NCBI GenBank assembly: GCA_900542255.1
Contig: UQMR01000020.1
Coordinates: forward strand, 1 to 35,222
Origin: an uncultured Porphyromonadaceae bacterium
GTDB taxonomy: Bacteria; Bacteroidota; Bacteroidia; Bacteroidales; Barnesiellaceae_A
DNA length: 35,222 nt
Direction of reading: 5' to 3'
Position 1 is the stretch's first letter. Each line of letters starts with the position of its first letter. Under the pieces are notes generated by a model that saw only the letters and a list, made by a program, of their open reading frames with translations, was not told where the DNA came from and made no database searches. Below are positions 33,128 to 35,222 of this stretch, piece by piece. The position numbers and the translations under genes were made by a program.

Positions 33128-34027
33128 TTATAAACGATGCTCTTTCTTTTCTTTCAAAGCTATTTGGGTAGAGTTGATGATGTTTTGCCACACTACATAC
33201 GAGGCCGGAGCAACCGATGCGATGGGGTGCAGGTAGGTAAGGGCCATCCATATGGCAAGGACGGTATTTTTCTGTCCTAAGCCTTGTGCTCCCGATATTC
33301 TGTCGCCGTAGGCGGCCCCTATTTTCCGGCCGGCGAAGAATTGCATCACGCAGCAAAGGAGTGCGATGGCTGCCATGGCAATCTCCTCGGGAATGTAGGA
33401 GGCCGGTTGTTGCAGTACGAAATTGACCGATTTCCCCACTACGATGAAGAGTGAAATGGCCCATAGGTAGAATGCGATGCTCTGTTTTGAGCGTATTGCT
33501 TCGTGTACGCGGGGAAGAAATCTATGTAAGAGATATGCTGTCAGTAGCGGCAATAACAGCAGCGGAAGTACCTGCCTGCATATAGTGAGGCACGACTGGG
33601 CAAAGCCCATATCGGTGTGTGCCCCGATAAAGGAAAAATATATGGGCGAGAGTATGGCTACCGCCAGATTGCTGAGAAGACTGTACGAAACGAGTACCGA
33701 GAGGTTGCCGCCCAGCATGGCGGCTACTACGGGAGCCGATGTGGCGGTAGGGCAGAAGATGCAGATGAACGCACCCTCGGCGACGGCGGGGTCCCAGAGT
33801 GCAAGCAGGGCGTAGAATGCCCAGCATACACCCGTTTGCAGAAGGACGAGCCAAAAGTACATGGGCGATATGCGTATGCTGTGCAGCGATAGCTTGCAAT
33901 ACGTAACCAACAGCATGGCGAAGATGAGGTATGGGGTGAGAAAGACGAGATACCCTGTGATTTCGTGTGCCAGCGCACCGGCTATCATGGCTATGGGTAG
34001 GGTAAATGTGCGTACTCGTTGTGTCAT
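33128..34027 (-). CDS. Bile acid:sodium symporter (SBF/BASS) family transporter
   Basis: A 299-residue inner-membrane transporter with nine to ten predicted helices. The motif FICIFCPTATSAPVVAAMLGG (around 90-110) contains the family's conserved helix-break region, and LGQKNTVLAIWMAL (near 255) is the second. The family carries organic anions with sodium, including bile acids, pantoate and other small acids, and the substrate cannot be read. A longer frame begins at 34141, but the -7 box at 34051-34058 lies within it, so ATG 34027 is right. Monocistronic as far as seen. Confidence 0.85.
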   Translation of the reverse strand: MTQRVRTFTLPIAMIAGALAHEITGYLVFLTPYLIFAMLLVTYCKLSLHSIRISPMYFWLVLLQTGVCWAFYALLALWDPAVAEGAFICIFCPTATSAPVVAAMLGGNLSVLVSYSLLSNLAVAILSPIYFSFIGAHTDMGFAQSCLTICRQVLPLLLLPLLTAYLLHRFLPRVHEAIRSKQSIAFYLWAISLFIVVGKSVNFVLQQPASYIPEEIAMAAIALLCCVMQFFAGRKIGAAYGDRISGAQGLGQKNTVLAIWMALTYLHPIASVAPASYVVWQNIINSTQIALKEKKEHRL

Positions 34028-34050
34028 ACTTGTCGTTCTTTTTGTGTGGG

Positions 34051-34058
34051 CAAAGGTA
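34051..34058 (-). promoter_or_regulatory. -7 box of the SBF transporter gene
   Basis: TACCTTTG on the minus strand, about 24 bases before the ATG; it determines the start of the transporter. Confidence 0.5.
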
Positions 34059-34111
34059 GTGATTTGTTGTGCACGATGTGTCGTTGCGGCGATGTTTGTC
34101 TCGGATGGTGG

Positions 34112-34149
34112 CAAAAAAGATAGAGTTGCAGGCGAGTGCAACTCTATCT
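34112..34149 (-). terminator. Terminator of the right-hand pectate lyase gene
   Basis: AGATAGAGTTGCA pairs perfectly with TGCAACTCTATCT (13 bp) and is followed on the minus strand by TTTTTTG. Confidence 0.9.
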
Positions 34150-34197
34150 GATTGAGAAATAAGAGTTTTTGTATAGTTTTTGTGATAGTTCCTCTAT

Positions 34198-35222
34198 TTA
34201 CAATTTTATTTTTGTAGTAAACAGGGTTTCGCCTTGGGGAGAGGTTACGTTTACTACATATATGCCTTTGGAGAGACGTTTGCTGGTAAAGGTGTTGGCG
34301 TCTATCGGTTTGGCTTCTACGGTGATGCCGTTGGCGCGGTATATTTTCGCGAGATTGCCTTGGCCGCCTTCGATGCGTATTTTGCCGTTGGAGGCGAATG
34401 CTTTTATGGCCGTTTTCCCGGGAGTGGCAATGGCTACTGCGCTGCTGCCCAGTTTCCCTACGCCGGCATATAGCGGTACGATGTTGGGAATCTCTTCGGC
34501 ACTGTGCAATACCGCTTCGTAGCTGTAATAGTCAGACGGAACGAAATCGGTAGCCTCGAATTGCTCGCTCTCTTTCAGCGTCTCCTGTTTGGCGCCGTCG
34601 ATGTTGGTGCACTCCGGGGGGAGTTTGCTGCAATTCTTGAAGATGTTGTCGACCAATGTGGCGCGTCCGTTTTCCGAGAGTTTCCCGAAGATGGGGCGTT
34701 TGGTATCCTCGAAGTAGCAGTTCTCTACGTATGCATTCGATTGGATACGGACGTTGAGCCCGTCCTCGCAACCTTTCATGTAGTTGTTGAAGTAGTGGTG
34801 TCTGCCGTAACGGAGCAGCGGCAGGCGCGAGCCTTTGATATTCTCAAAATAGTTGTGGTGCCATGTGCAGGTGCGGTCGAAGTTGTCGCTGTCGCCTTTT
34901 CCCGACAAGCAGGCTTTGCTGTGGTCGTGGAAGTAGCACCACGATATGGTGACGTATCGCGTATCGTTCTTGGCATCAATGAGTCCGTCATAACGGTCTT
35001 TGTGCTCGGTCTCTTTGGGGAAGTTGTATAGCTCGCAATGGTCTATCCAGATGTGTTGCGTGATGCGTTGGCTTTCGGGCAGGCTCTCATCGTCGGCTTG
35101 CATCGAGATACAGTCGGGGTCGCCTACCAAAACCTCGGCACCGTCGCGGAAGGCAACGATTTTGTTCTCGCCGCTTTTATCTACCGGTACGTCTTGCAGG
35201 GAGATGCGCAGGTTGCGGATAA
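34198..35222 (-). CDS. Secreted pectate lyase (PL1), 5' end outside the window
   Basis: At least 341 residues, open to the right edge of the window; the start and signal peptide are not seen. The PL1 beta-helix motifs are IWIDHCELYN, ISWCYFHDHSKACLSGK and TWHHNYFENIKGSRLPLLR, the last holding the region of the catalytic arginine, then HHYFNNYMKG. The C-terminal 60 residues (KRLSKGIYVVNV...FTTKIKL) resemble the type IX secretion tail of the 7.1-kb pectate lyase. Unlike that protein it has no InlB or Big_2 modules. It cleaves pectate by beta-elimination outside the cell. Followed by its own terminator. Confidence 0.9.
   Translation of the reverse strand, partial: IRNLRISLQDVPVDKSGENKIVAFRDGAEVLVGDPDCISMQADDESLPESQRITQHIWIDHCELYNFPKETEHKDRYDGLIDAKNDTRYVTISWCYFHDHSKACLSGKGDSDNFDRTCTWHHNYFENIKGSRLPLLRYGRHHYFNNYMKGCEDGLNVRIQSNAYVENCYFEDTKRPIFGKLSENGRATLVDNIFKNCSKLPPECTNIDGAKQETLKESEQFEATDFVPSDYYSYEAVLHSAEEIPNIVPLYAGVGKLGSSAVAIATPGKTAIKAFASNGKIRIEGGQGNLAKIYRANGITVEAKPIDANTFTSKRLSKGIYVVNVTSPQGETLFTTKIKL

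Overview
The window comes from a chromosome of the order Bacteroidales (phylum Bacteroidota). The evidence is the recurring promoter pattern TTTG-N19-TAnnTTTG, AT-rich leaders with weak or absent Shine-Dalgarno sequences, a split two-gene lysO, a six-repeat ribosomal protein S1, TonB-dependent-receptor and SusE-like surface-lipoprotein biology, a small Hc1-type histone-like protein, and secreted pectate lyases ending in type IX secretion (Por) style tails. A family such as Barnesiellaceae or a relative is a guess only. No mobile element, prophage or CRISPR array was seen.

Layout. Bases 1-600 hold the end of an rRNA operon: the 23S 3' part, 5S and a terminator. A gene-free stretch of almost 0.9 kb follows, with short tandem repeats and a block that can fold into a long-range RNA stem. 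From 1.5 to 7 kb come the split lysine exporter lysO (minus strand) behind a roughly 350-nt structured leader, tadA (minus), a water-selective aquaporin, a small outer-membrane beta-barrel protein, and a PAP2 phosphatase fused to a predicted C-terminal beta-barrel. From 7.1 to 10.7 kb lies a 1187-residue modular pectate lyase. From 10.8 to 17.9 kb come another outer-membrane protein, rpsA, tRNA-Pro(CGG), rlmN, pdxA, a CDP-alcohol phosphatidyltransferase and a GtrA-family membrane protein. From 17.9 to 23.1 kb, all on the minus strand, are a small lipoprotein, a two-gene ABC-2 (Nat-like) exporter and dnaG.

From 23.3 to 31 kb lies the most intriguing locus. A minus-strand operon (TonB-dependent receptor, DUF5689-like lipoprotein, lipoprotein with three OB-like repeats) is divergent from a secreted endonuclease/exonuclease/phosphatase-fold enzyme. 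The parts would fit surface capture, cutting and import of nucleic acid or another phosphodiester, without a SusD partner. The right end carries a PP2C phosphatase, a DUF695 protein, a 58-residue Hc1-like protein missing from a 60-residue ORF cutoff, a bile-acid:sodium-symporter-family transporter, and a second pectate lyase that runs off the window edge.

Transcription units are short and often convergent. They are separated by very regular hairpins (12-15 bp, many perfect), several of which could act in both directions. Promoter -7 boxes repeatedly fall inside the longest possible reading frames and so fix the internal ATG as the start (tadA, the PAP2 fusion, the 10.8-kb OMP, the SBF transporter). 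All assignments are by reading the sequence; no database search was run.
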